This document shows, piece by piece, positions 11,752 through 26,700 of a DNA stretch of 64,000 bases (within the stretch, counting starts at the first letter, position 1; the number at the start of each line of letters is the position of its first letter). The DNA is taken from the NCBI GenBank assembly GCA_016617855.1, contig JAECUM010001932.1, forward strand, positions 1 to 64,000, read 5' to 3'. Source of the stretch: Megalonaias nervosa (taxonomy: Eukaryota > Mollusca > Bivalvia > Unionida > Unionidae). The notes beneath the pieces are model-generated. The model saw only the letters and a program-made list of their open reading frames with translations, did not search any database and was not told where the DNA came from. The translations under genes were made by a program, and so were the position numbers.

Positions 11752-14700
11752 CTGCAATAGAGAAAACAATTGTTCAATCAGTCATTATTATTAATTGTAC
11801 AATTTGAACTTGTGAGTTTTGTGTAAATAACTATGAAAACACGATTCAAGAAATGAGTAAGTTGCACTGCAATTAAGTAAGCATGAATGAATCGTAAATG
11901 CATGCATGACTGTTCCTATTAGCATGGTTAAGAGTCACACAACCATGGACGTTCATCGTAAAGTCTACCTTAAAATAAAAAATATTTGCAGGACAAAACT
12001 GTGTGGTTTGGAAGGAAACAGACAATTTTTGAGAGTTAAACTTTCATGCAGTCACATATGATCTTTCATACAATTCCTTTGTGATGGATTTAATTTTGTG
12101 GGCATTCATCAAGCACAAACAAAATAAAATTCTCCATGAGCATTTCTGATTTTAAAGTATACATAGATAAGGGGTAATTCCAAGCAGAGAGCATGGGCCC
12201 TGATTAGTCTTGGCTTGCCCAGAGTTTATCTACACAGAAAATTTAATGCATCGACAAGTGTATATTTCACATCAGATAGATACATATTAGTCTCATCCCT
12301 TTAATTAAGGTACTCTAAGCAGCACAATATATGCCTGTAATTTAATATTTCACTATGTACACACTAGGAGGGTATGGTTGGCTATGGATACTATTAACCA
12401 ACAGCTCTCAATGACCTGGACCTTTGGTCATGGTATACAGTCTTCAACTAAATGTGCAGAAACCATGATTTTCTTAAAAGACTTACTCTAACACCCTATA
12501 ATCTGTAGGTATCTTTATTATCTAACTGCAAGCCATCCACAAAGTTTTGGTCAAAGATCTTATTCAAGAACAAAAGTTATTATGCAAAGCCCATTTTTCT
12601 CTGAGCCACAATGACCATGACATTGAACCCCCAATCAACAGGTCTCTTCTACACCTTAAGTGCAAGCCCTCCACAAACGTTGGCCATGGCAAGCTGTCTG
12701 GAGCTAAAGTTATGCAAAAACCATCTTTCTTCTTTTAGTTACAATGCTTTTGACCTCTGACATTTTCACCTTCCAAGTTATTTGACTTCTTTTGTACCTA
12801 TTGTGTTTGTAATCCACAAACTCTAATCAAGATACACTGTCAATAACTGAATTTTTTGAGCAAAACCATTTTTCTTCATTCAGCCAGTGTCTTTGACCTT
12901 TGACCCCTAGACTGACAGACTTCCTCACATCTCCAAGTGTTAGCTAACCACAAAGCTTTGTCCAGGTATGTGATGTATAAGTAATAACATTGTGCAGAAA
13001 CCATTTTTCTTCATTCAGTCAATTAACGTGACCATGACCTTTTGACTTTTTTGCTTACCACATGATCAAGTCATCCATAATATTTAGCAACTACTGATTG
13101 TGAAGTAGTTATTGTACAGAAGCTATTTTTCTTCTTTCAGTCACACCTACTTTGACCTTTGACAATGAAATCAATATTGTTCTTTCTTATTCCAAGTGCA
13201 TGCCATCCTGTAAGTTTGGTCTTAGTCTGTGATGCAGAACTAATGCTATTACCCAGTAACCATTTTTTCTTCTTTCAGTCACTGTATCCTGGACCTTTGA
13301 CCCTTCTGACTTTGAATTGATGGGTTTCTTCTTTACCCCAAGTACAAGCTATCAACAGCATTTGATGGAAGTACCTCTTACAAAAATGAAGTTATCATGT
13401 AGAATAGGAAAAGTAATGGGCAGATCGATGAATAGAATCATAGCACAAAATGTACTGCCAGAATAAAAGACATAAAAGTGGCATCATCAAGATCATGACA
13501 TCAGATGGAACCTGATGTCAAAAATGATGTCAGGCTAATATACATCTCCCATGATAATGTACACACAATGAAGTCCAAAAACACAGACCCCAGTATAAAT
13601 GAGGAAGTAAGTATGTCTGAAAAAAATTGAGAAATGGATGGAGATCAATAATGCAAAGCTGAAAGGGGGGGGGATAAAATGGCTGAGTACCCATTTTATA
13701 ATCCCTTGAGAATAATTGTCAATAAATGATTTTTCTATTGTTCATGTTCTGCATAAATTACCATTATTATCAAGATAACCAGTCTGTTATGAAATACCCG
13801 ATATGGCTTGGCTAGACCACCACAGATTCCAGTATTATTAGGGTGACATGTTTGGTGCACCATAGTATTTTTGAAAGTGTACTTTTTCCTTGCACTGCAT
13901 GATGCCTACATTGCTTGTGTGGCACTTGCGTAATACATGTTACCGCGCGCAACTATATATATGACTTAGGGATCTAGATTTGGACAGCCATTAGAGGAAA
14001 GCTCTTTGTATGTTTAGCCGTTGTGGCAGGATTGTCATTATGTTTTGCCTAGTTCAAGCCAACAAGTTGGGTGAGTTACATTCTTTTTAGTTCAAATTAA
14101 TGTTCAGTTTTGCAAAACACATTCAATGTTATAATATATGCTTGCATTGTTTTATCATACTTTTAGTTTAATTCACCAAGAGTGTATGGCTTATGTAATT
14201 TGGTTGTGAGAGATGGTATGGTTCAGATTACTGACAGGGATATGGGCATATATGCAGTACTCCAGTTTGTAGTTTATTGTCATTGCTATTAAAACTAAAA
14301 CTGAAGATGTTTGTATATGTATTAGAGTTTTGTCATATCATATCTCTTTTATAGCCAATCAATGGTATGTCATTTGTATATTAAAGAAAGTCGTACATAA
14401 GGAAATATTTCAGGTGTGTTGATATTGGTTCGATTGAAACACTCACACCTGAACGATAATCAGAAAACAGATTATTTGGAAATTTGTTTTCTCGTATTCA
14501 GCTAACTAGGTGTGGATAACTAGATGTAGCTAGAGGCCGCTGTAGTAAGGAGAGATGAAAAACCGCCTGGAAAAGTGCCATCATGTGTGTGCATGGAAGG
14601 CCTGGGTGGTTAAAGTGAGCTAGGAAAGTTGGTCAAGAGCATCATATGAAATGTCAAATAAACATTGGTCATATGTATGAGAAATGTCAGTATTGTGTTT

Positions 14701-17700
14701 GACTATAAAGAGAAATGTCAGTATTGTGTTTGACTATAAAGAGAAATGTCAGTATAGTGCTTGACTATAAAGAGAAATGTCATTATAATGTCTGACTATA
14801 AGAGAAATGTCAGTATAGCGTTTGACTATAAAGAGAAATGTCATTATAGTGTTTGACTATAAAAGAAATGTCATTATAGTGTTTGACTATAAGAGAAATG
14901 TCATTATAGTGTTCGACTATACAGAGAAATGTCAGTATAGTGGTTGATTATAGAGACAAGAGGCACAGTAGTGTTTAACTATATAAGATAATGTCACAGA
15001 GTTACTGAATATTAAAAATAATTATTTATTTGTTCTTCTTCATTGTTTTCCATTGGGTCCATACTATGAACTCCATGTAATTATTTCAGTGTCCTGTTTC
15101 TTTATTTTACAATCATTAGAAAGAGAGGACAATACATTTTTTCACTGTCACTCACATACATGTTTATTTCCTAAATCCCATTCAGTTTCAAGGGTGATAG
15201 CTCAATTACGTTACACAGTCCTTGAAAGACCATTACAAAATGGTATTCCAAAAGGTTTCACAACACATCATGAATGTTACCCTAAGTAGATACAAAGCAT
15301 AACTATGGCAATAATAATACAAGCCTAGCCAACTGTTTCATATTTATAACAATTACTGTATATACTCACTCATAAGTTGAGTCCAATTGCAAACTGCACA
15401 TGCCCAGATCTGCCATTGTATAATGCACCATCAGTGTCTTTTTTTTGGAGTTGTTATAGAATTTAATGCCATTTTTCAGCACAAGATAGGGTACATGTGG
15501 CAGCCAGTATAAATGGTGAAGGAAAACCCCGGAAAGAACCACCGACCCACAAGAAGCTACTGGCGAGCTTTCTCACATACCCACATTGGCTGAGCCTGAG
15601 ACTCAAACCCACGCAGACTGTAATCAGTATGACAAACAACATAACCCTGAGCTTCAGGCACATTATGCTGCATCAGATCAGGATCTTTGTTGTTGGCAGC
15701 TGAACTCAACTTACAAGCAAGTATTGCTGGTACACCAGAACCAAATTAAAAGATAAACTGAAACATGATTTTCACTTCACAGGTCTTATTTAATTGGTGC
15801 TTATTTCTTAAAGAGTTGCCACCAATATTTTCACTGACTGATATTTTGTCAAATATTATTATCAGCAGCATCAAGGATTTTATTTTATATAAAGAAAATG
15901 TAATAACATATGATTTCTTATTAAAAGTTGCAAATTTCATGATGCTGAAATCCAAATTTCCATTCATCGTATGTTGTTTTTGATAAAATGTAATATATGA
16001 AGATTTCATTTATTAATACTATTTGTGATTTTATCAGTGCTCAGCAAAGGGCCTACTTTTTGGTACTTCCTGTAAGAAAAAATTGATTCACACCTGCAAC
16101 CATGTCATACAAATGATCATGAGTTATCATGGCATGCTAAAGTGAGGGGATGGTGTATACAACAAATGTGCTCTTACAATATCATTTTGAAGTAACAGGG
16201 TCTAGGTTCTTTTTGCCTTAAAGATGTAATCTGGCTTGGTTTGTTGTGGTTATTTATTTCCTTTAAAGCTAAATAATACTTCAGTTTTGTCTATCTTATT
16301 TTTTTTTCCCCAGACCATGTTCTGACTTTCCACTGCATATCACTGAAAGCTGGAGCCGGCCTTGTGACCCAGACCAGGACAATAATATGCTAGGGCATTA
16401 GAAGATGTCAGGTCCAGGTGTACATAATGATTGGTCTGGACTTACAATTGAACTGAACACTGCTCGTCAACCCAAAGGACAATGATAGTGTTTAGCCAAG
16501 AGTTATGCATGTGATTTGCATGTGATTTGGATTTTTTAATGTAGATTTAACAACAGAGATATGCATTAAATCAATGTAAGAGTTAAATGAAATAAATGTG
16601 CCTTCTTTAAAAGTAGTCATTGTTAGTTAGCAGCAAGTATGACAGAGTTATCCTTCCTATAAATAGTTCAAAAGATACCATTTATATTCGCTTATAAGAT
16701 GAGTCCAACTGCAAACATCACAGACACAGATCTGCTGTTGCATAATGCACTGACTGATCTGGATCAGTGCAGTTTGTTAGGAGTAATCAGTAGAACAAAC
16801 AACATAGACTCTGATCTGCAGTCACATTATGCTATGGCAGATCAGGATCTTTGCTGTTTAGTGTTTGACTGAACTTATAAGCAAGTACAGATGGCAGTGG
16901 ATATGCACTATCCAAGGTATTATCAGGTCTGATGGAAATAGAATGGTATTCTAATTGTGTCAACAATTGCCATTATTTGGCATGTTATGCATGGGTGAAA
17001 AAAGGTAATCTCTTCATTGATAATTAGCATCAAAGTCAGAACTTAGAATATCTTTTATCTTAATGAAATTTTCATTTCTTCAATCAGCTTGGCATATCTA
17101 CAACATCAAAATTTCTCAGTTGCTCCTAGGCAATATGAACAAAGTATTGCAATTTTGCAATCAATATTAATAATGTCTTGTGAAATTTGAAAAAATATTA
17201 TATTTGAGAAAATTCATTCAGTATATATTTAAGTACAATTTTAACTCAAACAGATTGACATATGCATGGTTACCTTTAACCAAACTATAAAATTATAAAA
17301 TATTTGGGAGAAGATAATCCCAGCTAAGCTATTTTATATGCTAAGATAGGTAACATGAGAATTATATACTACTGATAAAAGTAATTATGTTTGCAGAAGG
17401 TCAATATACTTATATGTTACAGAAATAAATTCTGAACATGAATGCTTTCTGCTATAAATCAGCCACAAGTTAACTGATCTGTCTAGCATCCAAACATTAT
17501 TCAGTTTTTAAATGGGCATTAGACTGGCCTAAGAGTTGAAAAGTGTGACCACTCTTGACAAACAAAATGATATTTTCAACATCACACACTGCTATTAGGA
17601 CTGCTATCTTGAAGCAATAACAGGAAGTAAAAAAAAAAAACCTGCTGAGTAGCAATATTTTAGATTATTACTGAGAAACATATGGACAAATACTGTCAGG

Positions 17701-20700
17701 GGTTTTGATGTGAGTGAATGATTTGTTAACTGAGTTTGATTTGTTTTTAACTTCCTGCCCTCTACTCCTACTGTCTGTCTCAATAACTCTGAATTAAAAT
17801 CACTACAATTTTTTAAAACCATGCCATTCTGTATTATTTTCCTCAATGTCAATGGTAAAATATAATGTTGCAATGATGGCTCACCATCTAATCTGCCCTA
17901 CAAAATGTGCTAACAATGTGCCCCCAAACTCATTTCTGGTTGGGGAAGTATTCTTGAATGTTTGATGTTTGTAAATAATGATATTGCATAATCAACCAAT
18001 TGGTCTTTCAAAAACTGCATCTGATGACAGCACTGCCTTACCTGGTCACATCCCTTTTCATAGTAGTAGATATATTGATTTAATAACTCCACAAACAGCT
18101 GTACTTGTACAGATGTATCCATACATTGATTTCCTATTTTAACCCCTTTCTTCAGACAGTCAGACACTCTCTTGCCATCCTTCATCTGCAGGAAAAAATA
18201 TATACATGTAAAACTGATTAGTCCATTACAAGTTTTGTTTTGAGCTAGTGAGAATTATATAAATGGTTCAGAATATGTTGTTGTTGTTCTTGTTGGGTTT
18301 AATGCCATCTTTCAACACAAGATAGGCTATATATGGCAGCCATTATAACTGGAGGAAGAACCTTGGAAAACCGTGGGAAGAACCACCAACTCATGAGAAG
18401 CTACTGGCAAACTTTCTCACATACCCACATTAGCCATGCCTATGACTCGAACCCATGCAGACAAAGGTGAGATGGCAATGATCCAGAATGGTGAACGCTT
18501 TAGACCACTGGGCCACTTGGGGCCCCAGTTCAGAATATGTAAATGGTATGGAATATATACATAGTATAGAATATACCATTTTAAGTTTTGTCCATTTAAT
18601 GTGAATTTGAAGACACAAACACATCCCTGAATTGAAATACCCACCAATGTAATTTTTTAACTAAAATCATGAAAACCAATTTTTAGAATAAAATATTTCC
18701 CTGACAATACTGATCACAATAAATTAGGACTACATGCAATATCTCACAAATCCAACCCTCCCAAGATATAAAATAATTGGCTGCATCATTTAGTTCGGTT
18801 TTTTTAAAAACAAAAATGCAAAATGGTCATCAGTTTTGTGCTATAGTACAAGTCAAACTAGAGTGGTCTCCCCTTAGAAGGACTGGCACCAAATCACTAG
18901 TTACTCTTAGAGAGGATGTGTACATTCTTCCAGGCGTGTAACTGATGAGGGCTTGAGAGGATGTACCAACATCATGACCAGAGTAACATGATTGGTTGGA
19001 GAAAATTTATTCATTCCCACCAATCCAGTAAAGCTGCCAATTATCATGGGAAGGTAACTATTTGCACTGCTGAAATAAGTTCCACGTGGTAAAACTGTAC
19101 CCAGTCCGATGAAAGGTTTCCACGGTAAAAAGCTACAGAATGTTGTCTCTGACCTCCACCCTAAGGCATGGACTCAGGGACACTTGTGTTCAAATGATAT
19201 ACTAGTGGTCACCATCCTAACCTCATGAGCTGATACATACATGCAAGAAACTCATCTGGTCTTGGCTTAGTACCTTGTAGGCTGAGTGGATAACCTATTA
19301 AGTCCAGGACAATAATGGCCAAGTAAAATATCAACCCATCCTTCTTTGAACAGTAATGAGCATGGTCACCTTCTTCTGTTAAGCTCTGCTTGCCTTAGCT
19401 AACATTTCAGAGCCCTGATGGGGTCTTGCAGATTACCATGGGATAAAGGGTCTAAAGAAAGCAGCAACAACCAGGTATGTGGAATATGCTGATCATGGAA
19501 TAAGCTGAGAAAATCCCAAAGCAGAAGGCAGAGGACTTAATTCCCCCTTGCCTTGAGACAGTCAGGTTGTAAAACAAAATGAGAATGTCCTTTCTATACA
19601 GTGAAAGATATAAACTTTGGGCTTCATTTTAGGAGATGGATGTGCAATCAGTGCTCCTGAAGGAACCAAATCTTGCTCACATCTTGGAATGAGGGCAGCA
19701 AGTGGGCAGCCCAGCCTGAAATACTAGGGTCTGATTTTGATTTCCACCAGTTGATCCTGCAGTGGAATACCCTCTGTAAGCCAATGAAGGCTCTCACATT
19801 TTCTGAGAAGGGACCTTACATAATCTGAAAGTTTGATTTGGTCCAGTGGACAAAGTTTTGGCCACCACTGGGAGAGGAGAATCATCTTTAGTGGTTCCAT
19901 GAACAAGTACCCCAGGACAAGAAGATCTATCATTGTATTATGGACACTGAAGGGCTAAGAGATTCCTGGGTTAGACACTATTGAAATAATTTTTTATGCA
20001 TATTCCTGAGAAAGACAGACTTGGTCAAAGTGGGTTTTTAGCTCCATACCCAAGTAAATAAAATGTTAGGATGGAATAGGAATAGATATGTTCTTTGTTG
20101 ACAAGGAATCAAAGGCAAAGCTGAAGAGAAACAACGGATTTCATGTCTAGTTACAAAAATGACATAACCTTGCACCTTTCTTAAAAGCTGTCCAGGTAGT
20201 TTGATATGGGGATGGTAGCACAGTATGAAAAAACTCTGTCCATGATAGCAGCAGACATGTTTACCCTTTCCTGGCTCCTTCAGAAGTAAAAAAAGTCTGT
20301 CTGTAGTTTTCAACAGCTTTCAGCAGTACAGCTATAAATCTAATAGTTCAACAATTAAAAAACCTTCATCCAGAAATATATTTATTGTCTTTCATGACAA
20401 TGCCAAAATACATAATTATACCAATTACCAAGAAACACCGTTTCCTAAAACCTGCATCACTCTACTGTTTCTAACTATATTCTTAGTTTACCTTCCCTGC
20501 TGTAAATTTGCTGTCAGGAAACATTTTCTTTTAATCCCATTTTAGTTGTTTTCAATGGCAAGTTTAACTTAGGAAAACAAGATGACTATCATCACTTCAA
20601 CATGGATAATTTCTTCACTGTTGGACACTGTGCTTTACAGAATAAGGACAGAGACTTATTTGTCTTTTATTCTGGTCCATTCCTTGTGGGATTTGCACTC

Positions 20701-23700
20701 AACATGTCTTTTTACATCACTTCTGCCACCACATGTGATGAAAAACCCAACTCACACACACAACAGTGAACACAATGAACTCCTTTGTTAGACTGTTTTA
20801 TAAATGGCAAAATATTTGTATAAATCTTTAGAAAATTCTGGCTAACACTCAACTATTCGACTTCTTCCGATTTTCTATTCACACAATGCTGGTTAACCGT
20901 TTTCAAAAAGAACTGCCAATCGCTCCCTTCAATGCCTGCAGACCATTAACCAGTTTGCACAGGAACCATTGAATAAGCACTTCTTTGACACTGATCAAAA
21001 AAGTTTTTCATAAAATGAAATTTTATAAGTGGAAAGAAATATTAAGATATAATTTTTTTGCCAATTCAGCCATTTCCATAGTCTATTTTTTGGGCTTCAT
21101 CCATACAAAATACAGAGAATCTGCATGGGTAAACAGGCCTGTTCTTGTGAAGACCCAGGGACTGGGTAACCTGAACTGGTGCACAATGTCCCTGTGTGGG
21201 AAGATTGTAAATGGGAATATGAAGGTATACATCATGGAGATCTTGGTTGACTGTGAAGTCTCCCTCCTGAACAGCAATGAGAATTGATCCACATGTCTCC
21301 AGAAGTCTCCCTTCTGAACAGCAATTAGAACTGATCTCAATGCATATTATAACTGATCTCAGGGTCTCCATTCAACCATAATGCCCAAATGAATAGGTTG
21401 AGACACTCCAGATCTGTGACTGGACAAAGCTTTCCATGGGTTTGGAAACAAAGAAAAGTCTGGATCAGAATCCCAGTGAGTTTGCATTGTGTACAATCTC
21501 TACAACCTTTTAATTTGAGAAAGTATTTCTGGCTGCAGAACACCGGCTTGGTACACATCTTTTGGCATAAACTGATGTAATTTTATGCAGATGGTTGGTG
21601 CGCCAGAAGCCAAGTCAAAACCAAACCTTGTCTTCCCATTTCTTGTTGTCAGTGGCTCTTGAAAACTGAGTTCCTGTGAATGAAAAGGGCTTGGATGATG
21701 ATTTTCCTGCTGGCATGCCTTAGAAAGATCCTTTCTGTTTCTTTGACTAATCCTCTGAAACATAGGATAGTCACTGGGTTGCTGGGCCTATCAGAAGTTT
21801 GCTTCTTTGGCAGCCTTTTTCCCTGACTTCTTCAATCTAGCCGTGGAAAAGAAGATTGGAATAAAGGTGGTTGTGATCTGGTGTAGTGGTAATTTTCAGG
21901 ACAGAATATGTTGTGAGAAAGACATCTCTTTCCACAAATTGTAAATTAATGGACACAACAATGGCACAGGAAAGTATGCATTGAGTTGCCAAAGATGACC
22001 ATCAATGGGGCTCTCAACAGAAGGGTTTTAGGCTGAGTTCAGACTACTGAAAAAAAGCCAGAGAATCCAAAGTCATGCATGGATTCTATCGCCAAGTCAT
22101 ACCAAATCAGTTGCTGTATTTAAACAAAGACTGTGTATTGAAAGAGGCTTTTAACTTTCCCAGGCCTGCAATGTATCTGTTGCCCACTGGTACTTTAGTG
22201 TAATAAACTGGTGTGTGTGTGTCCACTAGAAAGCCAGACTGAAATTTGATGGGAGTTGACAATATGAAAAGATAGGCCTGTTGACACTGGCTTTGGATCT
22301 TCCTTTCCAAGCAATGTAGGATGTGAACAACATCACAAAACTTTCTTGAGAAAGAGATTAACAGATGGGATAGGAGAACATGATAGAGGTCATAGATGGA
22401 AGTGGAGTTGGACAGAACTCAGGAGTCAAGAGATCAGAAAACCCTTTCAGTTGATGAGCAGAAGGCTGCATCTTCTCCTGGACATTATTGAACTGAGGAA
22501 AAGAAAACTAATGCTGGCAAGAATTAATCTATGAAAACAGAAGAGTAGGACGATACAGAAGATTCACAGAAAGGTAGGGCCACTGAGCTAGTAAAGCGGG
22601 TTACATAGGATGGTGAACAAGGCTGTGGGCCCATCCATGCCAGAGCAGGACTATGTCAACACATTCTCTACATGTATGGTTGAGGATCCTGGGCTGGTAA
22701 CAGGCATTTGAGAATAGGGCATCAACCTAACCTGTACCTGGCTGTGATGGAGACAGACTAGTAATGGAACTGTTTGGTACCAGTCTGCAATATTAACTTT
22801 GAGTCCATTACTGAGTAGTGTGAGACAGTTTCAGTGACAATTATACTAGGCATCTGGTTCAGACCTGTAACTGAAATTGGAAGAGTTGTGCAAGTTTTCT
22901 GTGTCATGAGCTGTTAACTGAGTATACAGATCAACATACCCAGTCAAGAAGTCAAAGATGTAGACCAAGGCTGTGCAAGAACTGGTGTGGCCTGCAGCTG
23001 GTTGGCATCAGGTGCAAAAATCTTGAGGAATATCCCTCATATTCAGTTCTTGGCATGTCTGTGTTGATGGCATAACTACTACTGGTCTGGATATGACATC
23101 ATAAAATGATGATGCCAGCAACAATATATAGTGCTGTTGAAAACTGTTCTGTCTGCAGCAGTGATGGTAATGGTGGGACGAAGTTGCAAGAAGCTGGTGA
23201 TTGCCAAATTTTCTTCTTCATGAGCAAGCTTTCCACCTTCAGGGATTCAGTAAAAATAATATTGTTGATGGGTGTGAGAGGCATCAAGACTAAGGGTGTT
23301 CACATCTTTGATCATGCACATCACAGCTATCTCGGTTGACTGAGTTAGTTGTTGGCAGTGATGGCTGCTCCGGTGTGAACACACATCATGTGTGTGGCCC
23401 AAATTGTACCACATACAATTTATACAGTTAGAATTGTTATCTTCTGCCAGCCTGAAATGCTTTTACTTTATACACTTAATTCTGCCCATTGTGTTTAAGT
23501 CTGTAAATAAAAACAGCAGAACAATGGCAAACATGGGTGAAATCAGTAAAGTGTTGTGTGTTGAGTTTAATGTGAAGAGGACATTATGAATTATAAAAAT
23601 ACAAGACTTATCATATTACATGTAAGGGCTGTTTCAGTAAAATATATACCCCCCAGGGGGAAGGGACTTTCAAATTCAACCATCCCACAACAGAAGCAAT

Positions 23701-26700
23701 TTAAAAAAAATTAAGATCCACCATCAGATATGTTTTAATCGAAAAACACTGCCCCCTACAGAAGCATATTTTTTTTACATAATTTCTGGCTATGGGTTAG
23801 TGGGCGGCAGAAGCGATTTTAATATTAGGTTGGGGACAGAAGCGATTTAAATGACAGCTGACTGGAGGTGATCTACTGAATTCTTATAGATCATGTAATC
23901 TACTGCATATTTTTATTTGTATTCATTTATTATAATCAATCTTTTGTCCTTTTGTTTGTTTGTCTATCAGCTATGTATGATCCTGATACTGTGAAATCAC
24001 AAATTTTCTTGGAGGCCTATTATTTGTTGGGGTCATTGATCAGACCCTTAATACCTACTAATTTAATGTCCATGAATATAGATTTTATATCAGGGATTTC
24101 TATTCTAATACAGATATCATGAATTTGTAACCTTACTAAACTGTGTGTTTACTAAAGTGATCACTATGTTTTGCTATTTTTATTTCTCAGGCATGCTGCT
24201 TTTGATCTAAATAATAGTTAAATTTTGTATTGTTTTAAATGTGTGGTCAGATGCTACGATTCCTTGCTATTATTTTTTTTAAAATAAATAGTTTGATAAA
24301 CTTATAAAACATGATTTGTCCAAAAAATATATTAATGCCTGTGGAAGTGATGTCGCATATTTTCTGCATACTTTTACATTATTTCATTTCTTTGACGAAC
24401 ATATATTTCAGTTACCGACATCTTTATTTTTATGCCTTGTTGCAAAACTAATATAAATTTTTTAAAAAAAAGAAATATAGAAAGTTAAACATTTTTATAT
24501 CATAAATTAGATTTTAAAAAAATGGATGAAGTCAAGGAGTCATTTTTTGCCAGAGTACTGGTAAAATCAATGTCATTGCAGTTAACTGTATTGTCAACAG
24601 TATCATCATCATCACTGATGGCCTAGCAGTAACATTCTGCACTTTCAATCCAGTTGTCACAGGTTCTATCTCCCACTTCCAGTCTTTCATATGAGACTTA
24701 CGCCTATGGTCTCAGGGGGTTTCATGGCAGAGTGGTACAAGATGCTTGTCATGTGATTACTTGCCTCCAATGTGTACGTGAGAATGTTGCCAGTTACTTG
24801 TGGAAGGTCAGTGGTTCTACATTAGTGGTGTTTGGTGTCTCAAAAGTACTTGGATTTTCTTCAGCAGTAAAACTGGCTGCCATATACAGATTCTCTTGAT
24901 CTGAAAATGGTGCAAAGGCCATAATGATCTATCGAAACCTGAGGTCTTGTGTCTAAATGACTTTGGCTGTTAGAGATAAACATCAAAACAACAGAGGCTC
25001 CATGTGCCCAAATGTACTAAGGTGCTTGCTTTTAAGATCACTTGCACATCTCACAGAGTGAGTTTTCGTCAAAGATCAACCAGTTTGGGTTGGTGTTCTT
25101 CCTCCACCTAGTATACTGGCTGCCATGTTGAAACATGGCATTAAAACCCCCCAAAAAACAAACCCAACCAAACTAATTCAACCAACTAATCAACAGTCGC
25201 AACAGCAGCAAAGGTACTTGTCCATCATTTTCGCCACAGCTGTATGAGTTTATCAAGTTTGACTCTAGTAATTTTTATAGACCTTTGAATATCGTCAATT
25301 ATGCCTTTCTGACAGTTACCTAAAAGTCATCATCAGTTGGTACAAATGGATTTTTCATGGTGAGCATATGAGATGGAGAAGTCTTGAGCAATCCTGCATC
25401 ACACACTGCCAAAAAGTCTACATTTTAGCTCACTTCAAGTTTCTCTAAAAGTGTCCATTGTTCCTACCAGAACTGTTATTACGTATTCAAGCTATGTTCA
25501 CCAATATCTGGAGATGTGCATCTGTAATAAATATTTGTAACAAAGTATGAGAATGCATCAATGTTTGTTAATGATGCACTTGAACTGAGCAACAACCAGA
25601 TCAACAAACCAAGAAATGAAATTATTCACATCTGAGGCAGAAGTACAGTGTATAATCATAATCTGCTAAAAGATTTTTCAATCTTTAAATTTGCCAAATT
25701 TTTTTCCAACCATACTGATTCAGTGGACATGATCACCAGAATGGACAGGAACAGACCAGAACAGATATAACCAGAAGGTTAAAATCGATTTGATACATCT
25801 TTTAAGTAGCTAAATTCATGTTGGTTTAGTTAACTGTACACCCATCATTTTCTTCCCTTTGATGCAATTTCTTCCTGAACCTGAGAAAATAATGTTGCAT
25901 ACATCAAAAGAGAGGCACGCTTCTACTCATTATTACTGTTATTAAACTTCTCCATTCCAGCCTGTTCTTATGATCTTGTCCCCCCACATACTATTTATCT
26001 TGTTTATGATATGTATCTAAATTTGTCACTTACTTTTCCTGCTACTAGGCTAATTGTTTGTGAATATGTATATCAGTGTGAAATGCAATGGGGAGACGAA
26101 ATCCAAGATAGAAAACCTCTACATTTTTAGATGTATTCTGCTTGGATTCCATGTTTCTGCACAAAATTCAAGAGTTCAGGACTCTCTGTACTAATTCAGT
26201 TCCAATTGTAAACCTGTGCAAACACAATGATATTAAATTTCAATAACTTAAAATTTCCGAGTGCTCATGATCAAACTTTTATCAGTATAGACACATCTAT
26301 GACGACAGCTTTGAGAAAACCATAACAGCCACACCATTTTCTGGATCTAAACAAGTTTGAAATGTGTGCTTTCAATACGACACCAAAGAGTCAGGTCAAG
26401 TTATCTCCCCTGCAGGGATGCTGCCAGGATTTCAGGATTTAATCTAAGTTTTGTGTGTGTGTGATCTCTGATGAGGAGGTGGTGGTGGGAGGAAAAGCCA
26501 TTGTTCCATATCTCCATAACACTTAAATATTTGTCACTCTTTCTTACTGTTCCACTCTGTTAAGGCTCTACTGATATCAAAATACTCAAAAAGATGTCAT
26601 CTCTAGTTGTATAGCAATTATTACTGTGATGTCATTGGGCATGGTCACATGGTTGTGGTGGGGTCTTGGTCGGGATGGCAGAAAGACCATAGGCTTACTC

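Larger units (their letters stand above)
11752..18041 (-). other. VPS35: VPS35 intron, repeat-rich, 6.3 kb
   Basis: GT-AG intron between the last two coding exons. It holds a bivalve-type repeat array (12400-13400), a 31-bp minisatellite (14680-14960), two foldback elements (15352-15726 and 16678-16892), a SINE inside the first of these, and a short SINE family B tail fragment near 16500-16560. 13400-14680 and 16900-18040 hold nothing recognisable. Confidence 0.9.

Noticed and set aside
18149..18185. The ATG at 18185 as the start of a separate small gene
   Set aside because: The Met is internal to VPS35; the acceptor CTGCAG precedes it and the reading frame continues from the upstream exon.
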